Source: Nitrospiraceae bacterium
GTDB lineage: Bacteria; Nitrospirota; Thermodesulfovibrionia; Thermodesulfovibrionales; Dissulfurispiraceae
DNA length: 36,039 nucleotides
Direction: 5' to 3'
Assembly: GCA_003170655.1 (NCBI GenBank)
Contig: PMYY01000140.1
Location: 1 to 36,039 of the forward strand
Shown piece by piece: positions 26,256-33,638 of this stretch (positions are counted from its first letter, which is position 1; each line of letters begins with the position of its first letter). The notes beneath the pieces were generated by a model. The model saw nothing but the letters and a program-made list of their open reading frames with translations, did not search any database and had not been told where the DNA came from. The position numbers were made by a program, and so were the translations under genes.

Positions 26256-27476
26256 TTATTCAACTGCCTCCTTGATGAAGTAATCCATCAGAGTATGTCC
26301 CTTATCCACAATCATGATGCCATTGCGGGTTGCAATGGATTCGTCGTAAGTTGCTCCGGCATTTGCGTGTTCTACGCGGCTGTCATAGATTATGAAGGGC
26401 ACAGGTTCGCTAGTATGCGTCCTCTCCTTTACCGGCGTGGCATGGTCGGGCATTACGAGCAGCCTGACTTCGCCGAACCGCTCTTTAACCTTCTCAAGAA
26501 CAGGGCCTATTACGAGAGCATCGAGATCTTCCACAGCCTTGATCTTGTATTCAAGGTTTCCTGCGTGCCCCGCCTCGTCCGGGGCCTCTAGATGGATATA
26601 TACGAAATCGGCGTCGTTAAGAGCATTCACCGCATAATCAGCCTTACCCGCATAATTCGTGTCAATCCATCCTGTAGCGCCGGGGACGTTAATTATCCTG
26701 AGGCCCGCACAAACACCCAGCCCTTTTGTAAGGTCAACGGCGGATATCAGTGAGCCGGTGATTCCGTATTTGTCGCGATATGTCGGGAGTGAAGGCTTCT
26801 TTCCCTGGCCCCAAAGCCATATGCTGCTGGCAGGCCTCTTTCCGGCGGACCGCCTTTTTTCATTGACGGGATGACTCGCGAGAATCTTTACTGACCGCAC
26901 CATAAGTTCATTCAGTAACTTGCTTCCGTCTCCCGAAGGAAGATAATCCGCAATCGGCCTGTCGAGGATATCATGGGGAGGTGTGCAATGGGTCTTCACA
27001 CTGCCGTTGTTCCATACCATAAGATGCCGGTAGCTCACCCCCGGATAAAACGCAACATGATCACTCTTCAATTCGGCGCTTATCGCCGAGATCAGCTCGC
27101 GGCCTTCCTCGCTCGTAATGTGGCCGCTGCTGTGGTCTTTCATTATAGTTGGCGAACCAGAGCCACCGCCCTCGAGTGTAACGAGGTTGCAGCGAAAGGC
27201 CACATCGTCTTCGCCGAGTTCTATCCCCATGCTCGCAGCCTCGAGCGGGGCTCGTCCCGTATAATATGCGGCCGGATCGTAACCCATTATGCTCAGGTTT
27301 GCCACGTCCGAGCCGGGAGTCATTCCCGCCGGTATAGTCCTGACCATACCGACAGTGCCTTTAACCGCAAGCCGGTCCAAGTTAGGCGTCACCGCCTTCT
27401 GGAGGACCGTTAAACCGCCTATTTCATCGATAGGCCTGTCGGCCATACCGTCACCAATGATGACAACATATTTCAT
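26256..27476 (-). CDS. ApgM-family enzyme, probable homoserine kinase rather than phosphoglycerate mutase
   Basis: A 406-residue alkaline-phosphatase-superfamily protein of the archaeal cofactor-independent phosphoglycerate mutase (ApgM) type. The metal site start VVIIGDGMADRP, the Ser-containing GMTPGSDVANLSIMGYDP (about 51-68) and the C-terminal MPDHATPVKERTHTSEPVPF are intact. A subgroup of this family clusters with threonine-pathway genes in bacteria and has been proposed to be homoserine kinase. Here the gene directly abuts lysC and shares an operon with cimA, with no glycolytic gene near, so I favour that role. Mutase activity remains possible. The start has GGAAAAG a few bases upstream. 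Confidence 0.85.
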   Translation of the reverse strand: MKYVVIIGDGMADRPIDEIGGLTVLQKAVTPNLDRLAVKGTVGMVRTIPAGMTPGSDVANLSIMGYDPAAYYTGRAPLEAASMGIELGEDDVAFRCNLVTLEGGGSGSPTIMKDHSSGHITSEEGRELISAISAELKSDHVAFYPGVSYRHLMVWNNGSVKTHCTPPHDILDRPIADYLPSGDGSKLLNELMVRSVKILASHPVNEKRRSAGKRPASSIWLWGQGKKPSLPTYRDKYGITGSLISAVDLTKGLGVCAGLRIINVPGATGWIDTNYAGKADYAVNALNDADFVYIHLEAPDEAGHAGNLEYKIKAVEDLDALVIGPVLEKVKERFGEVRLLVMPDHATPVKERTHTSEPVPFIIYDSRVEHANAGATYDESIATRNGIMIVDKGHTLMDYFIKEAVE

Positions 27477-27539
27477 GTGATCTTTTCCATTACCTTTCCG
27501 ACTATCGTCAAATTCGGATTTATCAACGCCGCAATTCTG

Positions 27540-27776
27540 CTACTCTACTGCGTCCGTTTCGATAAACTCAACTTCGACACCCTGGCTTCTCAGCGCTTTC
27601 AGGCCTTTCTCCAGGTCCTCCTGCTCACCTTCGAGTTCCAGAACCATTTCGCCTACCGTGTCGGTAACTCGCGCCCTTCTGATATTGGGCATAACGTTAT
27701 AATTCCTCGCCATTGTGAAGATTATCGGTTCTCTGACAAGATGCTGGGGGAAGATCAGTTTAACCCTTTTTTTCAT
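27540..27776 (-). CDS. Small stand-alone NIL-domain protein
   Basis: 78 residues consisting almost entirely of a NIL-type ferredoxin-like domain (RVKLIFPQHLVREPIIFTM... and VTDTVGEMVLELEG). NIL domains occur at the C-terminus of MetN methionine-importer ATPases, where they bind amino acid and inhibit the pump, and as small separate proteins. The gene opens the aspartate-pathway operon, so an amino-acid-sensing role is a reasonable inference, not shown. I use the ATG at 27776 because AAAGGAGGGATT precedes it; the longer frame to 27806 would have that ribosome site inside the coding sequence. The apgM-like gene follows after 63 bases. Confidence 0.85.
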   Translation of the reverse strand: MKKRVKLIFPQHLVREPIIFTMARNYNVMPNIRRARVTDTVGEMVLELEGEQEDLEKGLKALRSQGVEVEFIETDAVE

Positions 27777-27889
27777 AATCCCTCCTTTTTCCAGACCGTT
27801 AACCATTCATACTTCTAGCGCCCTATCGTCTCCAATACGAAAGAACTGTTCAATGTCCTCGTAACAAGATCTCTAGCGAAAAAAAGCAG

Positions 27890-27918
27890 ATTATATTCTA
27901 ACCCAAAGCCTACATAAA
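27890..27918 (-). promoter_or_regulatory. Candidate promoter for the aspartate-pathway operon
   Basis: On the minus strand a perfect TATAAT (27890-27895) is preceded at 17 bases by TTTATG, a poor -35. The predicted leader to the NIL-domain gene is about 107 bases. No obvious T-box, SAM or lysine riboswitch structure could be recognised in the leader by eye. Confidence 0.4.
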
Positions 27919-27956
27919 ATCAAAGCCCGCAACCGGATATAAGTGATTATATTTGT

Positions 27957-28010
27957 GATGTTTTTGAAGCTGATCAGCTACATCGAATAGTACCGGCAAG
28001 GAAAAACATC
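27957..28010. repeat. Nested inverted repeat in the gap between two operons
   Basis: GATGTTTTT (27957-27965) and AAAAACATC (28002-28010) are exact reverse complements. Between them lies a second perfect palindrome AGCTGATCAGCT (27968-27979). The element lies about 30 bases downstream of the five-gene operon's last stop. The 264-base gap (27777-28040) otherwise holds only the promoter candidate. It may help terminate transcription but is not a classical GC stem with T-run. Confidence 0.5.
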
Positions 28011-28040
28011 GAGGATGAAAATAATTGTGGAAATTCGCTC

Positions 28041-30647
28041 CTATCCCTTTCCGCCACCTTCCATCAGCTCGTAGTTACCCTCTTTGAACCTCTGTGCATA
28101 ATATGCAATGGCCGTATCGTCACGCAACAGGGCATCTAGCTTTCTCACGAAGGCGATGAGTCTTCCGAGCTGGTCGAGGACCTCTTCCATCCGGACCCTG
28201 CCGACATTGGCAAGCCGGGCTATGAGTAGGTCCCCGGTCGTCCAGATAGTAAACCCATGCTCCTTCAATATTGATGCTATGAATTGTACCCGTCTGGAGC
28301 GTTGCACCAGATCGGTAGCACCTCCGGAAAAACGGAAATAGACATGATTATTCCTGGGGTTCTCGCTGCAGTAACAATCCACTATATTGAAGTGATACCC
28401 GAACTTGAGACTGAGGTTGACGTACTCCCTAGAAGCAACTGCAACATTCTGGATGGGGGAGCTCATGCTCACCGAGTGGATGTCGGGCATTCTAGTCATG
28501 CTCATGAAAAAATCTTTCATCCGCAGTGGGACCGCCTCGTTGTGCCAGGCTCCCGGGTAAATCATTCCTCCGAGAATCGCCTTGAGCGGTATAGACGCTA
28601 TTTCGACAGCCGTTGCGGTCTTCTTTGCATCATTTTTCGTGTTAGACCTCACCTTCTCAAGTCCACCTCCCATATCTATAAGTACGATGCTCGCAGGGAT
28701 AGGCAGATCCAGTGCCACAGCAGTATACCCCCTGAGACTCGCCTTCTGATGCCGGGCGCAATCCACGAGTTCCATAATCGATTTCTCGTGTATGAATCTA
28801 AGGATGTCGTGCATGGTCTTGCACTCTTCGGGTTGAAATTTATCGTGAAGCGGTTCAATCAGGTTGAGCGGGGAAATATGTCTCAGCACATATCTTTTCC
28901 TCAGGTATTCGTGACCCTCCGTAACGCTCGCTGCGTTTTCATCACTGCAGCCTTGCAAGTCGTCAATCAGCCCCTCGTATACCGTACTTCCTTCATCGTT
29001 GATGCTAACTGTGATTCCCATCCCGTTCCGTAGAATCTGGGTAGCATCGTCCGTGTTTACAATTGTCGGAATCCTGAACTCTCTCGAAAGCGAAGCCATA
29101 TGGCTGGTTGGGGTTCCGATATCCGTGATAATCGCGGATACATCATTCATGAGTCGCACAAAGACAGAGAAGTCGCGCTTTGAAACAAGGATAGCGCCTT
29201 TCGGTACATCTTTTATATCTTCCGGCGTCTTTACAATGAAGACCGTACCGCTTCCGATGCCCTTCTGGACCGCAATGCCTTTATTTCTGATCAACACCGG
29301 TTTCGATACAAGGGATTTGAGGACCGAGGCGCACTTGTGGCGCTCGTCCTCTCCCAGTCTCAGCTCCCTCGACTGCAGGATGAATATGCGTCCATTCCTG
29401 TCAATTGCCCATTCGATGTCCTGGGGGGTTCTGAAATGCTTTTCGAGCGACTGAGCCATCATGGTCAGTTCCACTATGGCATCCGGATCAAGAACCTGTC
29501 TTCCTCTCAAATCACTGGGTGTGTGAATGGAGTCAACTCCCCCATCGGGGAGTACTACCGTCATAGTCTCCTTCTTGCCACACCGGGTACCGAGAATTTG
29601 CGGCACCTGTCCCTTTTTGACCCTGTAAATATCAGCCTCCACGAGTCCATCGACAACGGTCTTTCCGAGGCCCCAATTCGCACTGATCAACGTGTTCTCT
29701 TTCTTTCCGCTCGGATCGACAGAATACACTACTCCGCTGGAGACGGCATCGACCATGGCCACGCATCCGACTGCCATTTTCATTTTCCCCGCGTCGTATC
29801 GGAAGCGTCTCTGGTAAGCAATTGAATGAAGCGAGAAGAGGCTGGCGACCACCTTTTTATAAGCCTCTTTGATCGCTCTGCTTTCCAGTGGCACATTGAG
29901 CACCGTATCAAATTGACCGGCGAATGAAAGTCTTCCATCCTCCTCTTCCGCGCTGCTTCTGACGGCGACTGAGCATAACGCCCCGCATTTCGTCCTCATC
30001 TTTTTGATGGCCTTGTCGAAAACCTCATCCAGGGATGGGGGAATCTTGCTGCCGATGATCGCATTGCGAAGCACAGCGAAATCGTTCTCCGAAACGCTGT
30101 CGGTCTTCATCAGTGCCCCGGCCCTCTCTCTGAGTCCGTTGAACGCGATGAATTCATCGAATGCAAGCGTAGTTATGAAGAAGCTTTCCGGGACATCGAG
30201 CTTGAGGATGTTGGCGACTTCTGCGAGTCCTGCATTCTTGCCGCCCACCTCATAGTACATATCCCATAAAGTATCTTCCCGAAAAACTATCACTTCGCCG
30301 GAAGTGGAGGCCGAATTGGACAGCATGTCGCTGATCCTGTTGTCGATCCGGATGAACGCATCCATAAGATTGGGATACTTGCTGCGGGTGAAGGAGTCGA
30401 AGCTCTTTATTGAATCCCAGACAGCGGTGGATAGCTCGGCGTATGCATTCTCGATATAGTTGGTGTCGAACAGGTATTCACCGCTGAGTTTCTCACCCAT
30501 GTCCGCAATCATCTCCACTGCCTTATTGTGGCTTGCAAGCACTTCCCTGAATTTATTGAACAGGTCCCTGAAAGGCGGTGAAGGGGAAACAGCCCTCTTC
30601 ATCTTCTTTTGCAGGGAGCGTAAAACTCCTTCTAAACTCTTGCCCAT
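28041..30647 (-). CDS. PEP-synthase-like phosphotransferase with unknown C-terminal domain
   Basis: 868 residues. The N-terminal 115 are helical and unassigned. Residues about 130-430 form the PPDK/PEP-synthase ATP-grasp domain: GGKNAGLAE (135-143), VRSSAEEEDGRLSFAGQFDT (229-248), DIEWA (410-414) and ILQSR (423-427). The swivelling phosphohistidine domain follows (about 450-560) with GTPTSHMASLSREFRIPTIV; His516 is the expected phosphate carrier. Residues 570-868 are not the PEP/pyruvate TIM barrel and were not recognised. So it probably forms phospho-His from ATP but passes it to an unknown substrate, not to pyruvate; compare rifampin phosphotransferase, which has a different domain order. 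It starts five bases after the receiver gene and ends the five-gene unit. Confidence 0.85.
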   Translation of the reverse strand: MGKSLEGVLRSLQKKMKRAVSPSPPFRDLFNKFREVLASHNKAVEMIADMGEKLSGEYLFDTNYIENAYAELSTAVWDSIKSFDSFTRSKYPNLMDAFIRIDNRISDMLSNSASTSGEVIVFREDTLWDMYYEVGGKNAGLAEVANILKLDVPESFFITTLAFDEFIAFNGLRERAGALMKTDSVSENDFAVLRNAIIGSKIPPSLDEVFDKAIKKMRTKCGALCSVAVRSSAEEEDGRLSFAGQFDTVLNVPLESRAIKEAYKKVVASLFSLHSIAYQRRFRYDAGKMKMAVGCVAMVDAVSSGVVYSVDPSGKKENTLISANWGLGKTVVDGLVEADIYRVKKGQVPQILGTRCGKKETMTVVLPDGGVDSIHTPSDLRGRQVLDPDAIVELTMMAQSLEKHFRTPQDIEWAIDRNGRIFILQSRELRLGEDERHKCASVLKSLVSKPVLIRNKGIAVQKGIGSGTVFIVKTPEDIKDVPKGAILVSKRDFSVFVRLMNDVSAIITDIGTPTSHMASLSREFRIPTIVNTDDATQILRNGMGITVSINDEGSTVYEGLIDDLQGCSDENAASVTEGHEYLRKRYVLRHISPLNLIEPLHDKFQPEECKTMHDILRFIHEKSIMELVDCARHQKASLRGYTAVALDLPIPASIVLIDMGGGLEKVRSNTKNDAKKTATAVEIASIPLKAILGGMIYPGAWHNEAVPLRMKDFFMSMTRMPDIHSVSMSSPIQNVAVASREYVNLSLKFGYHFNIVDCYCSENPRNNHVYFRFSGGATDLVQRSRRVQFIASILKEHGFTIWTTGDLLIARLANVGRVRMEEVLDQLGRLIAFVRKLDALLRDDTAIAYYAQRFKEGNYELMEGGGKG

Positions 30648-30652
30648 ATCTG

Positions 30653-31015
30653 CTATTTCTCCAGCGCCCGTTCTATGGATGCTTTAAGTTCCTTGATCTT
30701 GACAGGCTTTGGGAAAAAGTCGAAGACATCTCCTCGGAGTGCTTCTATGGCGGTATCCAGATTGGCAAAAGCCGTAATCATGATGACCTTGGTCTTTGGG
30801 TATTGTTCCTTTACCGTCCTGAGGACCTCCATGCCATCGATGCCTTTCATCTTGAAGTCGGTAACGACCACGTCGAATGTTTCTTCTTTGAGCCTTGCCA
30901 GTGCCGACTCTCCGCTCAGGAAGGTCTCCACAACATACCCATCATGTTCCAGAGCCATCTTTGCCATATCGACCACGATCTTTTCGTCATCGACAACCAT
31001 GATTTTATTGCTCAT
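30653..31015 (-). CDS. Stand-alone response-regulator receiver protein
   Basis: 120 residues, a single CheY-like receiver and no output domain. The acidic pair Asp9-Asp10, phospho-acceptor Asp53 (VVVTDFKMKG), Thr81 (IMITAF) and Lys103 (FFPKPVK) are all present, so phosphorylation competence is expected. It overlaps the histidine kinase gene by 11 bases, making that kinase the likely partner. With no DNA-binding or enzymatic domain, it must act through protein contact. The PEP-synthase-like enzyme downstream or the DUF202 proteins upstream are candidates; this is inference. Confidence 0.95.
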   Translation of the reverse strand: MSNKIMVVDDEKIVVDMAKMALEHDGYVVETFLSGESALARLKEETFDVVVTDFKMKGIDGMEVLRTVKEQYPKTKVIMITAFANLDTAIEALRGDVFDFFPKPVKIKELKASIERALEK

Positions 31016-32417
31016 CTTTAACCTCCTTTGTTCTTCCGTATGCAGGCAACTCTATAGTGAAGGTCGTGCCGACTCCGACAGTGCTTTCAACCCAGATATT
31101 TCCCTTATGATTTTTTATTATTCCGTAACTTACCGACAATCCAAGCCCGGTGCCGCTGCTCTTCGTGCTGAAAAACGGGTCGAAAATATTCGGCAGATAT
31201 TCAGGAGGAATTCCTTGGCCCGTATCCTTCACATAAATATACACCTTGTCTTCGTCACCTTTCTTTGTCTCAATGGAAAGCTTGCCGCCAGGTGTCATCG
31301 CCTGCGATGCATTTACTATTAAGTTCACCATGACCTGTTCAATCTGGTGCTCGTCGACGCGAACGCGGGGAAGGTTTCGTTCGAACTTCAGGATCAGCTC
31401 GATATTCGACAACTCCAACGTATTCTCCATGAGTTGCATAGATTTTCGTACTATGTCGTTTATGTTCGCCTCCCTTAATTTGGCCTCCCTGGCTTTGGAA
31501 AAGTCCAAAAGGTTCCTTACTACCTCTTCCATCCTTTTGGTTTCTTCGGCGACTCTGTTCAATAGTGCCAGCCTCTTTTCTTTGCTCATGTAATCGTATA
31601 ATTCAAGCGAATTCTGGGTGATCATCGAAATATTGTTAAGCGGATTGATCAGCTCGTGCGCCACTCCGGCTGTCAGGACGCCGAGGGAGGCAAGTTTTTT
31701 TGCCTGGATAATCTCTTCGCCCCTGTCCTCCAGTTCTTCCGACATGCGGTTTATAGCGAGGATTACAGACCCTAACTCATCCTTCGATGTCACATCTTCT
31801 ATCTTCCTGAAATTCCCTTCCGCTATGGACAATGCAAGTCCCTCGATCTCCCTGAGCGAAACCACGATCTTTTTAGAGACAATTCTCCCCAGCACCACGG
31901 CCAGGAACAGTATGCACAGGAATGAGATAAAAAGAACACTCTTTGCATTTGAGATGATGTCGTTGACTTTCTGCCTCTCAAGCTGCGTCTTGTTCCTGAA
32001 GAAATCCCTCAATTTTCCGCCTACGGTCCTCAGTTCCGTTTCCAGGCGGGGGTCCTTGCCTCCGGACTTATCAATCTCATCTATGACTTTGGAATATTCA
32101 TCAAGATATGACCTGAGCAATTGGAGGTTGTTCTCTCCGATGACACGGCTTATGTCGTCCTTAGTAGCTTCGATGGCCTTCATGGAATCGTTTATGTTCT
32201 CATGGATATTGGCGATCCATTTCTCGTCCCTGTAGAGGAGATAGTTTTTTTCGGAAATCCGCATTTCGAGAAAGGATGCATTAAGGTCATCAGATATCTC
32301 AACAAACCTTAGCTTTGCAAGGACCTGGTTCATGTTCTGCAGAGCGAAGATGCCGATCAGTACAATAAACGCTACGTTGAAAAAATATGAATATAGGATT
32401 TTATGTTCGATCTTCAT
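31005..32417 (-). CDS. Membrane sensor histidine kinase
   Basis: 470 residues. Two membrane helices (about 9-28 and 158-178) flank a helical periplasmic sensor of about 130 residues, rich in coiled-coil-like charge patterns and resembling four-helix-bundle sensors. A HAMP linker follows (about 179-232). The HisKA domain has the phospho-acceptor in [13 protein letters not shown] (His254). The catalytic domain shows the N box [10 protein letters not shown] (365-374), G1 DTGQGIP (398-404), F box FDPFFSTK (412-419) and G2 GTGLGLS (422-428). All boxes are intact. The gene starts nine bases after the second DUF202 protein and overlaps the receiver gene. The signal is unknown. Confidence 0.95.
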   Translation of the reverse strand: MKIEHKILYSYFFNVAFIVLIGIFALQNMNQVLAKLRFVEISDDLNASFLEMRISEKNYLLYRDEKWIANIHENINDSMKAIEATKDDISRVIGENNLQLLRSYLDEYSKVIDEIDKSGGKDPRLETELRTVGGKLRDFFRNKTQLERQKVNDIISNAKSVLFISFLCILFLAVVLGRIVSKKIVVSLREIEGLALSIAEGNFRKIEDVTSKDELGSVILAINRMSEELEDRGEEIIQAKKLASLGVLTAGVAHELINPLNNISMITQNSLELYDYMSKEKRLALLNRVAEETKRMEEVVRNLLDFSKAREAKLREANINDIVRKSMQLMENTLELSNIELILKFERNLPRVRVDEHQIEQVMVNLIVNASQAMTPGGKLSIETKKGDEDKVYIYVKDTGQGIPPEYLPNIFDPFFSTKSSGTGLGLSVSYGIIKNHKGNIWVESTVGVGTTFTIELPAYGRTKEVKDEQ

Positions 32418-32426
32418 TCAGTGTTC

Positions 32427-33638
32427 TTACTCCGGAACTGGGCATCTCGGCATCTCGGATTGCTCCTTTCTTACCGGCAAGTACCACAATGCGCCGTCCA
32501 CTATCATCAAGACTCCAGCCGCTATAAGCATTATATCGATTACGGCCAAAAAGCTGAATGCGAAATATTTCATAAGAACAAGCCCCAGGCTCGAAAAAGA
32601 CACTCCCGTCCGGATGAAGGCAAGGCCGGTTCTTGCCCTGGCATATATTGTTCTGTAACAGGCAGCAACCGTCCGCTGCGCTGCCAGGACACTCTTTTCG
32701 CGTGTAAGCTGGGTGCGCATCTTGCTCGCCGGTTTCGGATAAAGTATTGTGCAATGATTAGCAAGAAAATCTCCCAGGCGCGCCAGCATAGTCCCTTTCG
32801 TAGGGGTATTCACCCCGGTATCTTCTATGAAATGATAATTTTCAAGGAAATAAATGGTTGCAGCTGTTTCCTGTACCAATGACTGATTACCCGGCGGTTT
32901 CATCCTCATTTTCCTGACCTTCAAATAACCCACCAAGCCGAACACCGCCATAACAAGGCCGATCCCTACAGTTAACCAATAAACGGATAGGAACGTTCCA
33001 GGCTTACGAAAATGTATGAGCACATCCGACAAGGCAATCACTGCAAGGCCCCATCTAAGCACAGTCAGGCTTGTCCTGCCTTTTGCAAGATCGGTCCTGT
33101 AACAGGCAAGCTTCGTTCTCCACTGGGCCATGGTGTTTCGCCACAGAGCGAGACCGGTCCGTTCTGTCCCGGCGAGACGTCCGGGGTTGGCATGCAGAAA
33201 GTCTTTTATGAACCATCGAATGTCCTCCCGAAGTGCAAACCAGACCTCGTATTCTTCCGAGCTGAAATATTTTCTCGCTTCACTCAGGACCAGAGGATTT
33301 TCAGGGTCGTTAGCCGCAATTATTATCTTGTTGCCTTCCTGAGCTATCGGGAACCAATGACTTATGGAAAGCCTGTCGCCATCCAGTCCCTTGAGAAGCT
33401 CAGGCGGTATGGGCATTCTTTCATCGTATTCCACATAAGGACATTGATAATAGTCGGCAAAGGCGTGTATGAGCGCATGGCGGGAAACCCCGTATTCTCT
33501 GATAAGGACGGTTTCGAGGTCGACCGCCCTCGCCTCGGCAGAGTTTATAGCATAAGTTAGCCTATTCGGTGTCAGGACCGAATAATCCAACAGGATGAGA
33601 AATTTCTCCTCAGTCTTATCAGAAGTCTTCATCTTCAA
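32427..33638 (-). CDS. Two-module DUF202-like membrane protein with GspE-type N-terminal domain
   Basis: 403 residues, unnamed family. Residues about 10-150 resemble the N-terminal domain of GspE/PilB/MshE ATPases (VLIREYGVSRHALIHAFADYYQ, CPYVEYDE, then FPIAQEGNKIIIAANDPENP) but no ATPase domain follows. Two DUF202-like modules come next (about 160-247 and 308-397), each with an amphipathic stretch then two membrane helices. Arg recurs exactly every seven residues in module 1 (160, 167, 174, 181, 188, 195) and module 2 (308, Lys315, 322, 329, 336, 343). Module 2 ends DGALWYLPVRK; the equivalent in module 1 has decayed. The gene overlaps the upstream paralogue by 20 bases. An 8-base direct duplication lies near its 3' end. 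Confidence 0.85.
   Translation of the reverse strand: MKMKTSDKTEEKFLILLDYSVLTPNRLTYAINSAEARAVDLETVLIREYGVSRHALIHAFADYYQCPYVEYDERMPIPPELLKGLDGDRLSISHWFPIAQEGNKIIIAANDPENPLVLSEARKYFSSEEYEVWFALREDIRWFIKDFLHANPGRLAGTERTGLALWRNTMAQWRTKLACYRTDLAKGRTSLTVLRWGLAVIALSDVLIHFRKPGTFLSVYWLTVGIGLVMAVFGLVGYLKVRKMRMKPPGNQSLVQETAATIYFLENYHFIEDTGVNTPTKGTMLARLGDFLANHCTILYPKPASKMRTQLTREKSVLAAQRTVAACYRTIYARARTGLAFIRTGVSFSSLGLVLMKYFAFSFLAVIDIMLIAAGVLMIVDGALWYLPVRKEQSEMPRCPVPE

Noticed and set aside
28041-30647. Plain annotation as phosphoenolpyruvate synthase
   Set aside because: The PEP/pyruvate-binding C-terminal barrel is missing, so only the ATP and phosphohistidine parts fit.
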